Program-made: the position numbers and the translations under genes
Source of the DNA: Myxococcales bacterium
Lineage (GTDB): Bacteria > Myxococcota > Polyangia > Polyangiales > Polyangiaceae
Length of the DNA: 7,926 nucleotides
Direction: 5' to 3'
Assembly: GCA_020430865.1 (NCBI GenBank)
Contig: JAGQIY010001385.1
Location: forward strand, 1 to 7,926
In this document: piece after piece, positions 1 through 6,098 of the stretch
Numbering within the stretch: the first letter of the stretch is position 1
How the letters are laid out: each line of letters opens with the position of its first letter
The notes under the pieces: generated by a model
What the model was told of the DNA's origin: nothing
The model's input: only the letters and a program-made list of their open reading frames with translations
The model's database searches: none

Positions 1-458
1 AGGACTGCGGCGGCGGCTACTGTGGCGATCGCAACTGCACGCCGGACGAGGTCGGCTGGTGCACCCAGGACTGCGGCGGCGGCTACTGCGGGGACGGCTA
101 CTGTTCACCCGGTGAACCTGGCTGGTGCTACCAGGACTGTGGCGGCACCTACTGTGGCGATGGCTACTGCACTCAGGACGAGGTGGGCTGGTGCTATCAG
201 GACTGTGGCGGCGGCTATTGCGGCGACGGCTACTGCGGTCCAGGAGAGCCGGGCTGGTGCGCGCCGGACTGCGGTGGGGGGTATTGCGGAGATGGCTGGT
301 GCACGGGCAACGAGTATCAGTGGTGCTGGCAGGACTGTGGGGGTGGGACCGGCGGTTCTGGCTTCGGTGGCGCCCCAGGCTTCGGCGGAGCAGCCGGGAC
401 CGGCTCGGGCTTCGGCGGGTTCGGGGAGGCCGGCGCGGTGCCGCCGAACCCGGGCTGA
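1..458 (+). CDS. Cys-rich tandem-repeat secreted-type protein (3' part only)
   Basis: The reading frame is open from the left edge (first full codon at base 3) to a TGA at 456-458, so the start and any signal peptide lie outside the window. About 151 residues are visible. The first 110 are five tandem 22-residue units of the form DCGGGYCGDGYCxxxExxWCxx, each with four cysteines at fixed positions. A sixth unit begins (DCGGG) and then dissolves into a cysteine-free Gly/Ala/Phe tail with repeated GFGG, ending PPNPG. Spaced Cys/Asp/Gly units of the CGDGxC...E...C..DCG type are frequent, from my memory, in exported myxobacterial proteins. Regular disulfides, and perhaps metal binding by the Asp/Glu residues, are plausible but unproven. 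The even cysteine count per unit suggests each repeat closes its own disulfides outside the cytoplasm. The next gene starts 79 bases downstream on the same strand. The molecular function is unknown. Confidence 0.8.
   Translation, partial: DCGGGYCGDRNCTPDEVGWCTQDCGGGYCGDGYCSPGEPGWCYQDCGGTYCGDGYCTQDEVGWCYQDCGGGYCGDGYCGPGEPGWCAPDCGGGYCGDGWCTGNEYQWCWQDCGGGTGGSGFGGAPGFGGAAGTGSGFGGFGEAGAVPPNPG
3..332 (+). repeat. Five 66-bp coding tandem repeats
   Basis: Units start at 3, 69, 135, 201 and 267, each exactly 66 bases (22 codons), with a degenerate sixth start at 333. Units 1 and 3 share the ending DEVGW, units 2 and 4 share PGEPGW, and unit 5 is divergent (GNEYQW). This points to a 132-bp two-unit period. 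The repeats are in frame, so copy-number change would not disrupt the protein. Confidence 0.85.
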
Positions 459-537
459 AGTCCCGAATCGCCACGTTTTGCCGCGAATGCGCGTAGGTCT
501 TGCCAGCGCATCGCGGCAGAAACCATGATTGCCCTCG

Positions 538-1881
538 ATGCTCTCGGTCTCGGAGGTGCGCGCAAAAGCCAAGAACGTCGCCGCTTGGCTGGTCGACAAG
601 GAGCGGCCTGACGAAGCCGTTGGCCTGCTGACGGCTTGGGCCGCCAATGGTCCCAACGATCCGGAAGGGCAGGATCTGCTGGCGGAGGCGCTGCGCATCG
701 ATCCCAGCGCACCGCTGGCGCAGATGGCCTTCGAGCGCATGGAGGGGATGGAGGGCGACCACAGCGCTCTCGATCAACACATCCAGGCCTACTCGATCGA
801 GCGCATCAACCAGATCGAAGCCGAGATGCGCCGCCCGACGTTTCGTCGGGCCCAGATGGGCTTCAACAACAACATCAAGTTTCACGGCGTGCCTTACCAT
901 GTGCAAACGGAGGACTCCGGGCTGGACGCGCCGCACATCATCACGCACCTGTTCGCGGATGGTGGTCGCGTCATCAAGAGTCACAAGCGCGACTACGGCG
1001 AGCACGTGAATCGCCCGGACGTCGCCGAGTTCGTCCGCGGACTGATGAAGGCGCAGCACATGGAAATGGTGCTGATGCTGCGCGACGGTAAGTTCGACGA
1101 GATCATCGCCGGACGAGAGGTTGGCGGCGTGACCCTGCTCACCGAGCCGCCGCAAGAGGTCCAGAAGATCGCGCGGCGCAAGCAAGAGGCGCCGAGCGCG
1201 ACGACGCATGAGCCCCCCGCGGCGGCAGCGGCGCCAGCGCAAGTCTCTCACTTCAGCCTGGTCGTGCTGCGCAGCCTGACCGGTGGCCCCGAACGCTACG
1301 ATCCCGTCGGCGAAGAGGTGGTGATGGGCGCCCAGGGCGGGATCAACCTGCCCGGTGAGGTCTTCTGTCACCCCACGGAAGCGCTCCTGCGCTGGCGAGA
1401 CGATGCGCTGTTCATCGAGGACCTCGAGGGCGGAAACGGCGTGTTCTTCCGCATCAACACCGCGGTGGAGCTGGAGATCGGCGACGAGTTCATCGTCGGT
1501 GATCAGCTCCTCAAGGTGGAGAAGAACCCGGCGCCCGACGACGGACCAGACCCCGATCCGACCTACTTCTACTCATCTCCCAAGTGGCCCTCTTCGTTCC
1601 GCATCATTCAGGTCTTCGAGGGCGGGGCTCAGGGTGCCTGCGTGGTCGCCCGCGGCAACAGCATGCAGATCGGCTCCGCGGTGGGCGATCTGATCTTCGC
1701 CGACGACCCGCTGGTCGAAGAGCAGCACTGCGTGATCGAGGAGCAGGCGAGCACCGTGGTGCTCACCGACCTGGGCAGCCGGACAGGCGTCTTCGTTCGC
1801 GTCCGCGGTGAGCAGGAGTTGCCTCACGGAACCGAACTCTTGGTGGGCCGTACGCGCCTGGTCGTCGACTTGAAGCGCTAG
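538..1881 (+). CDS. FHA-domain protein with TPR-like start and conserved FNNN/QTEDSG domain
   Basis: The product is 447 residues with no signal peptide or membrane segment, so it is probably cytoplasmic. Residues 1-60 are helical and TPR-like (DKERPDEAVGLLTAW...LAEALRIDPSA). Residues about 99-188 form a compact domain containing FNNN, YHVQTEDSG, ITHLFADGGRVIKS and a helical end with LMKAQHMEMVLMLRDGKFD. I recall similar sequences in myxobacteria and Geobacter-type bacteria but know no function for them. An Ala/Pro linker (about 218-236) leads to two FHA-like beta domains. The first, about 239-325, keeps N300-G301. The second, about 354-447, has IGS at 378-380, EEQH at 394-397 and DLGSRTG at 411-417. 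FHA domains usually bind phosphothreonine peptides in Ser/Thr kinase signalling, but several key residues are replaced here. I chose the ATG at 538. A TTG at 529, directly after an in-frame stop at 526-528, would add three residues. Neither start has a good ribosome binding site. Confidence 0.85.
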   Translation: MLSVSEVRAKAKNVAAWLVDKERPDEAVGLLTAWAANGPNDPEGQDLLAEALRIDPSAPLAQMAFERMEGMEGDHSALDQHIQAYSIERINQIEAEMRRPTFRRAQMGFNNNIKFHGVPYHVQTEDSGLDAPHIITHLFADGGRVIKSHKRDYGEHVNRPDVAEFVRGLMKAQHMEMVLMLRDGKFDEIIAGREVGGVTLLTEPPQEVQKIARRKQEAPSATTHEPPAAAAAPAQVSHFSLVVLRSLTGGPERYDPVGEEVVMGAQGGINLPGEVFCHPTEALLRWRDDALFIEDLEGGNGVFFRINTAVELEIGDEFIVGDQLLKVEKNPAPDDGPDPDPTYFYSSPKWPSSFRIIQVFEGGAQGACVVARGNSMQIGSAVGDLIFADDPLVEEQHCVIEEQASTVVLTDLGSRTGVFVRVRGEQELPHGTELLVGRTRLVVDLKR

Positions 1882-1922
1882 TTGGCTGGCCTCTGCAGGG
1901 GCGGTGCTGGTAACCTCGACCC

Positions 1923-2345
1923 GTGGGTCCGCCAGTACACGCGTGGGTGTTGCTGCTAGTCGGTGCGGGGCTCTGCGCGCTTGCGCTAGTCACCTTCCTG
2001 CTTGGCTTGTGGTTCAAGCGGACGACCCGCTGGTGGAAGCGGCACGGTGTCCCGACGCCTGGGCGATGCGTCCGCATCAAGGAGAGCGAAGAGGAAACCA
2101 CCTACTTCGTGCAGTACCTGGACCGAGCCGGTGGTTTGCACGAGACCCACACCCAGGCCACGGTCGTGTCGCTGAGCCTTGGAGAGGTCGTCGAAGTCTA
2201 CGTCGACTCGAGCAACCCCAGCCACGCGAGGATCGCAGCTGAGCTTGCGCACCAGCACGCGGCCACGGTTGTCCTGGCGGCGGTCTTCGGTGGCTTGGGA
2301 GTGCTGACGTTTGCGCTGGGGTCGGTGTTCTGGGTGGTTGGCTAA
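1923..2345 (+). CDS. DUF3592-like two-helix membrane protein
   Basis: The product is 140 residues. One membrane helix lies at about 7-30, followed by the positive segment KRTTRWWKRHG. A soluble beta-rich loop follows, and a second helix lies at about 112-138 near the C-terminus. The loop has the hallmarks of DUF3592: a V/R-rich strand (GRCVRIKESEEETTYFVQYLD), RAGGLHETHT, GEVVEVYVDSSNP and SHARI, matching the family pattern in which 'vGd.V.V.Yd..nPs.A.i' precedes the last helix. The function of the family is not known. An in-frame TAA at 1911-1913 makes GTG 1923 the first possible start, and the ribosome binding site is weak. It lies 41 bases after the FHA gene on the same strand, so the two may be cotranscribed. 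Its stop is 2 bases from the stop of the convergent minus-strand gene. Confidence 0.8.
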   Translation: MGPPVHAWVLLLVGAGLCALALVTFLLGLWFKRTTRWWKRHGVPTPGRCVRIKESEEETTYFVQYLDRAGGLHETHTQATVVSLSLGEVVEVYVDSSNPSHARIAAELAHQHAATVVLAAVFGGLGVLTFALGSVFWVVG

Positions 2346-2347
2346 CG

Positions 2348-3316
2348 TCAGAACACCATGCCTGCGCCCAGCGAGACGCTGGGCGTCCATTGATCCACTA
2401 CGCCGGTGTCCACGTCATGGCTGGCAAAGGTCGGGAACAGCAGCTGAGCGAAGACCAGGCCGTGGGTCGTCGTGTAGCGACCGAGCTCCATGCCAAAGCG
2501 TAGCCCCGGAGAGAATCCAGCTGCGGTCGCGCTCTCCACGGACTGCTCGCCGTTGAGCGTGGTCGGTCCTCGGAATCGCTGGTACTCGAGCCCAGCCACC
2601 AAGCCTGCGAAGGCCGCGGTGGAGGAGATCGCACTGGAGAAGAGCGCCGCTTCTAGCTGAGCGGTGACCTGGGAGGTGAGGGTGAGTCGCTCGTCTCCGC
2701 TGTTGAGCTGGTTTGCCCCTGCGACTCGCACGCCGAAGTGGAACCAGTCGACCTCCCGCCGCGCCACCAACGCCAAGCCAGGCAGCGTCGCCAGGCGTCC
2801 GTCGACCAGCGCGCCGACCTCGTACACCTCGGCACCGAAATAGTTGATGCCGCGCACCCGGAACGACCTGCGCTGCTGCGCAAACCAGTCAGCGCGCTCA
2901 GGACCGCTCAGTCTTCGCGGATCGTTGTGGAGCAACACCGTGAGCAGCTCCTCTACGGCGCGATCCATGCGGCCAGGTGCGACCTTCACACGGTCTGGCA
3001 CCTCACCGTCGACGCGTCCCGTGAGAAAGATTCCGCCGCCCATCGTGGTAGCGACCTCGATCACCTCGATCCGCAGCGTCGTCTCACACTCACCTTTGCT
3101 CAGCTTGTGACTCGGGTGACGCGCGAGCTCGTTCTCCACCAGCCGCGTGAGGCTCGAGCTGTCTTCGCTGCCCGAGTTCACCTCGACGCAGGTGGCGACC
3201 TGAGCGTCTGCGACGTCCGGCGCGAGCCAGGTCGCAAGCGCGAAGAGCATCGCCAGCCAGAGCAGTCGGCGCTTTGGCGGGGCGTGCCTGTTCCAGGGCA
3301 TGGTGACGAGCGGCAT
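2348..3316 (-). CDS. Exported Cys2 protein with probable beta-barrel C-terminus (short paralogue)
   Basis: The product is 322 residues and I do not recognise it as a named family. It has a clear Sec signal peptide: basic KRR at 15-17, a hydrophobic core, and likely cleavage after ADA at 36-38. The mature protein starts with a small domain containing CVEV (C43) and SKGEC (C77), its only two cysteines, which probably form a disulfide. It then runs through TLRIEV, a strand rich in glycine, and a helix (RMDRAVEELLTVLLHNDPR). From about residue 150 alternating polar and hydrophobic strands dominate, ending in SLGAGMVF with a C-terminal phenylalanine as in outer-membrane beta barrels. It is the second gene of an operon. 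The upstream gene's TGA (3327-3325) is embedded in the Shine-Dalgarno-like GAGGTGG, 8 bases before this ATG, so coupled translation is likely. It is paralogous to that upstream gene. Confidence 0.82.
   Translation of the reverse strand: MPLVTMPWNRHAPPKRRLLWLAMLFALATWLAPDVADAQVATCVEVNSGSEDSSSLTRLVENELARHPSHKLSKGECETTLRIEVIEVATTMGGGIFLTGRVDGEVPDRVKVAPGRMDRAVEELLTVLLHNDPRRLSGPERADWFAQQRRSFRVRGINYFGAEVYEVGALVDGRLATLPGLALVARREVDWFHFGVRVAGANQLNSGDERLTLTSQVTAQLEAALFSSAISSTAAFAGLVAGLEYQRFRGPTTLNGEQSVESATAAGFSPGLRFGMELGRYTTTHGLVFAQLLFPTFASHDVDTGVVDQWTPSVSLGAGMVF
2365..2385. other. 9-bp perfect hairpin after the DUF3592 stop
   Basis: CGCCCAGCG (2365-2373) and CGCTGGGCG (2377-2385) enclose a 3-base loop. 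It lies 20 bases after the plus-strand stop and inside the last codons of the convergent minus-strand gene. No T-run follows on either strand, so it is not a classical terminator, but it could stabilise or help end the plus-strand transcript. Confidence 0.4.
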
Positions 3317-3324
3317 TGGCCACC

Positions 3325-4776
3325 TCAGAAGATCACGCCGACCTGGGCGATCGCTCCGGGGAGGTAAGTGTCTACGGTCCCAGCATCACTTTCTGCATGG
3401 ATAATATAGGTGGGGACGTTGAGCTCCACCTGCGTGAAGAAGTGGAGCGAGCTCGCCCGCAGGAATTCATAGCCAAGCACGAGGTCCAGGTTCAGCCCAC
3501 CTCCAACGACGCTGTCACGGCTGTCGCTGTCCCGCTCGCCCTCTGGGCGAATCAGGCTGAAGACCGCGAGGTCGAAGCTCGCTCCGCCACCGAGATAGAC
3601 GGACGTCACGCCCGGCGGATCGAGGTAGCGGAAGAAGTGCAGCGCGAGCCCCACTCCGCCGCTGTAGTCAGCGTGTCCCCCTCCCAGGTTGTAGGAGGCG
3701 GCGCGCTCACGGGTGCCAAGGTTCACTCGACCTTGCGCATCCAGTCCCCAGGCCTTCAGCTTGCCACGATAGCCGAGGGCCAAGGTGATGGGCGTGAGCA
3801 GCCGTAGCTCGTCGTTGGCCGAGCTCCCGTCTTCCGTTGCCGTGGGGAGTTTTCCGATGCGGAGCGCCGTCCCCATGCCAAACAGCGCGTGACCTCTCAC
3901 GCCGATCGTGCGCAGGCGCTGCTCACTGTCCGAGCGCAACACGTTCTCTCGCGTGATTGTGTCGCTGATCGGTCGATCGTACAGGAGCGCGCGAGCGAGA
4001 CGTTGGGCGAGCTGGGCGAACTCGTCGGCGGTGACGTAGTCGACCTTCTCTTCACGCGCGTAGCCGCTGTAGCGCGCAAAGACCGTCCAGCCGTCCTTCA
4101 ACGGGTAGAGCTCGACGGTGATGCGCTGGCTGCACCCCTTCGAGACGGCTTCGTAGTTCGGATCGTGGGTGACCTCGTACTGGAGCATGCGGCGCAGGTA
4201 TGCTGGTGCGTCGAAGCTCCAGACCTCGGGCAAGTCCTCCGGTCGCTGCTTGCTGCGCGCCGTCTCCGGCTTGGGCTCGTCGGACCAAGGCTCGCTGCTC
4301 ACGGCGGCGTCCACTCTCGGACCTGGGAGCGGATCGGGTGCGGGCTCTGCCGTCGCCAAGCCGTCTTCTGCTGTGCTCTTGGGCGCGGGCGTGGGTGCGT
4401 CAGGCCTCGACGGAGCAGCACTCCGTTCTCCGTCCCCGTCCCGGGGCGCTGGGGCGGCCTTCTCGTCGGGCTTCGGTGCGCGCTCAGGCTCCTCCTCGTC
4501 CTGCGAGGTTTTGCCGTGCGGCTTTTCTGGGTTCCACGACTTCTGCACCACTTCCACGCAGATCTTGCGGGCGGCGTGGGCGGGGTGGGTGAGCGTGAGT
4601 CCGAGGCCGATAGCGCACGGAAAGAGCAAGCAGCGCGCTCTGGATAGGGAAGATGCAGCCATGGGCCGCGACCAGAGCAAGTCCCGTACCGAGATCGAGC
4701 CAGCCAGGTGAGAGCGGCTTTCTCGGTGCACTGCCGAGCCTGGAGCTCGCGGTGTGAACCCCACCCTGTGCGCCAC
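3325..4776 (-). CDS. Exported Cys2 protein with disordered insert and probable beta-barrel C-terminus (long paralogue)
   Basis: The product is 483 residues from GTG 4776. This start was chosen because AGGAGG at 4789-4784 sits 7 bases before it. A GTG at 4782 is too close to that site. An ATG at 4662 would give a normal-length signal peptide but has no visible ribosome binding site. The hydrophobic export segment is about 50-62, with likely cleavage after AHA at 66-68. The mature start RKICVEV (C73) is followed by about 108 residues rich in Glu, Pro, Asp, Lys and Ala, clearly disordered. The domain then resumes with LRRMLQYEVTHDPN and SKGC (C215). C73 and C215 are its only cysteines after the signal. 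The rest (VRGHALFGMG onward) is beta-rich and ends in QVGVIF, again with a terminal phenylalanine. It is the first gene of a two-gene operon with its shorter paralogue. An outer-membrane or periplasmic place is inferred; the function is unknown. Confidence 0.8.
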   Translation of the reverse strand: MAHRVGFTPRAPGSAVHRESRSHLAGSISVRDLLWSRPMAASSLSRARCLLFPCAIGLGLTLTHPAHAARKICVEVVQKSWNPEKPHGKTSQDEEEPERAPKPDEKAAPAPRDGDGERSAAPSRPDAPTPAPKSTAEDGLATAEPAPDPLPGPRVDAAVSSEPWSDEPKPETARSKQRPEDLPEVWSFDAPAYLRRMLQYEVTHDPNYEAVSKGCSQRITVELYPLKDGWTVFARYSGYAREEKVDYVTADEFAQLAQRLARALLYDRPISDTITRENVLRSDSEQRLRTIGVRGHALFGMGTALRIGKLPTATEDGSSANDELRLLTPITLALGYRGKLKAWGLDAQGRVNLGTRERAASYNLGGGHADYSGGVGLALHFFRYLDPPGVTSVYLGGGASFDLAVFSLIRPEGERDSDSRDSVVGGGLNLDLVLGYEFLRASSLHFFTQVELNVPTYIIHAESDAGTVDTYLPGAIAQVGVIF

Positions 4777-4783
4777 AGTCACT

Positions 4784-4789
4784 CCTCCT
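4784..4789 (-). promoter_or_regulatory. Strong Shine-Dalgarno of the long paralogue
   Basis: On the minus strand AGGAGG (inside GAGGAGGAG) lies 7 bases before GTG 4776 and only 1 base before GTG 4782. This favours 4776 as the start and implies an N-terminus about 38 residues longer than the internal ATG at 4662 would give. Confidence 0.7.
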
Positions 4790-4805
4790 CGGAATGTGGT
4801 GGGTC

Positions 4806-4849
4806 TGGCACACGAGATGGCGAGCGCTCGCGTTTCGCCGGATGTGCCA
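4806..4849. promoter_or_regulatory. Inverted repeat, candidate operator in the divergent intergenic region
   Basis: TGGCACA at 4806-4812 and TGTGCCA at 4843-4849 are a perfect 7-base inverted repeat. Between them, at 4820-4831, is the 12-base perfect palindrome GCGAGCGCTCGC. The site lies 17 bases upstream of the Shine-Dalgarno of the minus-strand operon and about 160 bases before the extensin-like gene, so it could control either. An AT-rich patch just beyond it (AATAAT, 4869-4874) could be part of a -10 element, but no matching -35 is evident. Binding by a regulator is inference. Confidence 0.35.
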
Positions 4850-5009
4850 TCAAGAATTTCCGTGCAGAAATAATGTGGGTCACGCCGAGTGGCGCCGAAG
4901 TGAGCTCCGCTGCTCCGAGCGGCGAGTTGCGTCGAGTTTGGGCCGTCTGACGATACGTGCTAGGGCTCGCGGCGTGCGCAGAGGCCAACCCCTTCCACAC
5001 GAGCGCGCC

Positions 5010-5972
5010 GTGATCTGGCGCCAGCGCCCCTGGGTTTGGGGGTTAGGCGCGCTGTCGGTGGCGGTGGCATGCACCACCCAGGCGCCGGACAGCGATCCGG
5101 CGGTGGCCCCGACGTCGCCGCCCACGCTGACTCGCGCCGCGGGTCCCACCACCCTGCCGCCACCACCGGTCCGGGGCGCCAGCGTGGTGAGCGACGCTCC
5201 CACGGCGGCGTTCCCCGACGCGGGCGCGGAGGCCACGGGAGACTCGGGGAGCGAGGCGGCCGTCGGCGACGCGAGTGACGATGCAGCTCCGCCCGTCGAC
5301 CTCTCAGCCCAGCCATTCGCCCAGCCGCTCGACGCGCGGCGAATCCTGCCACCCACCAGCTACGCTCGCCGGTTCGCCAATCTCTCGCCGGCCCAGTGCA
5401 TGAAGCAGCTGCGCACGGCGAAGCTCCCGGTCAAGCACTGGGGGGGAGCAGCGAAGGGAGTCGCCAATCCCCACAAGCTGAATGGCGCGCTGTCTGGGGT
5501 CAGTTTTGTGTTTCCTGGAGGAAAAAGTCCGTTCGGCGTGCTCGATTGTCGCCTGGTGCTTGCGCTCAACGAGTTCGCGCGTGTGCTGGCCAAGCACGAC
5601 GTGGTCCGCGTTCAGCTGGACAACATGTATCGGCCGCACTCGAAGCTGCCGCGGCATCGCCGCGGCAAGCCGAGGAACCCGAGTCAGCACAGCTACGGAC
5701 TCGCGGCCGACATCACTCGCTTCTGGCTAGCGGACGGCAGCGTACTCAGCGTCGAAGACGACTGGCATGGCGAGCTGGGCGCCACGGCGTGCGGTCCCGA
5801 CGCGCTGCTCAGCGATCCCGACGCAGACTCGGTGCGGCTACGCAACTTGGTGTGTGACGTGGCCCGGGAGGGGATCTTCACCCACATGCTCACGCCGGGC
5901 TTCAACGCCGCCCATCGCACTCACTTCCACTTCGACATCAAGCGGGGCGCGGATTACCAAGCCTTGCGCTGA
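5010..5972 (+). CDS. Extensin-like C-terminal domain lipoprotein, M15-type peptidase fold
   Basis: The product is 320 residues from GTG 5010. The signal is MIWRQRPW plus a hydrophobic core ending VAVAC, so C21 is a likely lipidation site. A Pro/Ala/Thr linker fills 22 to about 105. The domain from about 120 to the end matches the extensin-like C-terminal family (Extensin_C), which is related to D-Ala-D-Ala carboxypeptidases of peptidase family M15. Likely zinc ligands are H227 and D234 in SQHSYGLAAD and H305 or H307 in THFHFD, with supporting R residues in NMYRPHS. Cysteines C130, C180, C261 and C282 fit the paired disulfides of the family. Peptidoglycan peptide cleavage in the periplasm is the expected role, although few bacterial members have been tested. 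An in-frame GTG at 4974 would add 12 residues before the signal, and neither start has a strong ribosome binding site. The frame stays open upstream to 4794, but a start there would produce no sensible signal peptide. Confidence 0.85.
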   Translation: MIWRQRPWVWGLGALSVAVACTTQAPDSDPAVAPTSPPTLTRAAGPTTLPPPPVRGASVVSDAPTAAFPDAGAEATGDSGSEAAVGDASDDAAPPVDLSAQPFAQPLDARRILPPTSYARRFANLSPAQCMKQLRTAKLPVKHWGGAAKGVANPHKLNGALSGVSFVFPGGKSPFGVLDCRLVLALNEFARVLAKHDVVRVQLDNMYRPHSKLPRHRRGKPRNPSQHSYGLAADITRFWLADGSVLSVEDDWHGELGATACGPDALLSDPDADSVRLRNLVCDVAREGIFTHMLTPGFNAAHRTHFHFDIKRGADYQALR

Positions 5973-6012
5973 CTGCTCCTCACCCCCGAACCCGATCGAG
6001 ATCGGAGAGCAC

Positions 6013-6049
6013 AAAAAGAAAACGACCGGTGCTCGAGAGCACCGGTCGT
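6013..6049 (-). terminator. Intrinsic terminator of the small lipoprotein gene
   Basis: The perfect arms ACGACCGGTGCTC (6022-6034) and its complement (6037-6049) form a hairpin with a tiny loop. On the minus strand it is followed by a T-rich run (complement of ACAAAAAGAAAA, 6011-6022). It lies 50 bases past the stop of the minus-strand lipoprotein gene at 6099. On the plus strand no T-run follows, although the hairpin might still help end the extensin-like transcript. Confidence 0.88.
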
Positions 6050-6098
6050 CTGCTTGACGCACCCGACCGAAGTCAGGCTCGTGCAAGCCGAGTGGTTC

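Noticed and set aside
105..740. 211-residue minus-strand open frame, plus plus-strand frames at 22-528 and 125-496
   Set aside because: Alternate-frame shadows of the Cys-rich repeat gene. Their translations are low-complexity Ala/Arg runs, while frame 3 gives regular Cys repeats.
2738..4647. Plus-strand frames 2738-3367, 3316-3807 and 3889-4647
   Set aside because: They lie opposite the two minus-strand genes, which have signal peptides, ribosome sites and mutual homology. The plus-strand translations show no domain or export signal.
4806..4830. Sigma-54 promoter suggested by TGGCAC (both strands, 4806-4849)
   Set aside because: Neither strand has the required GC dinucleotide in a TTGC-like -12 element at the right spacing.
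4794..5009. Longer N-terminus for the extensin-like protein starting at ATG 4794
   Set aside because: It would bury the signal/lipobox about 90 residues in, cross the inverted repeat, and has no matching ribosome site. GTG 5010 or 4974 gives a sensible lipoprotein signal.
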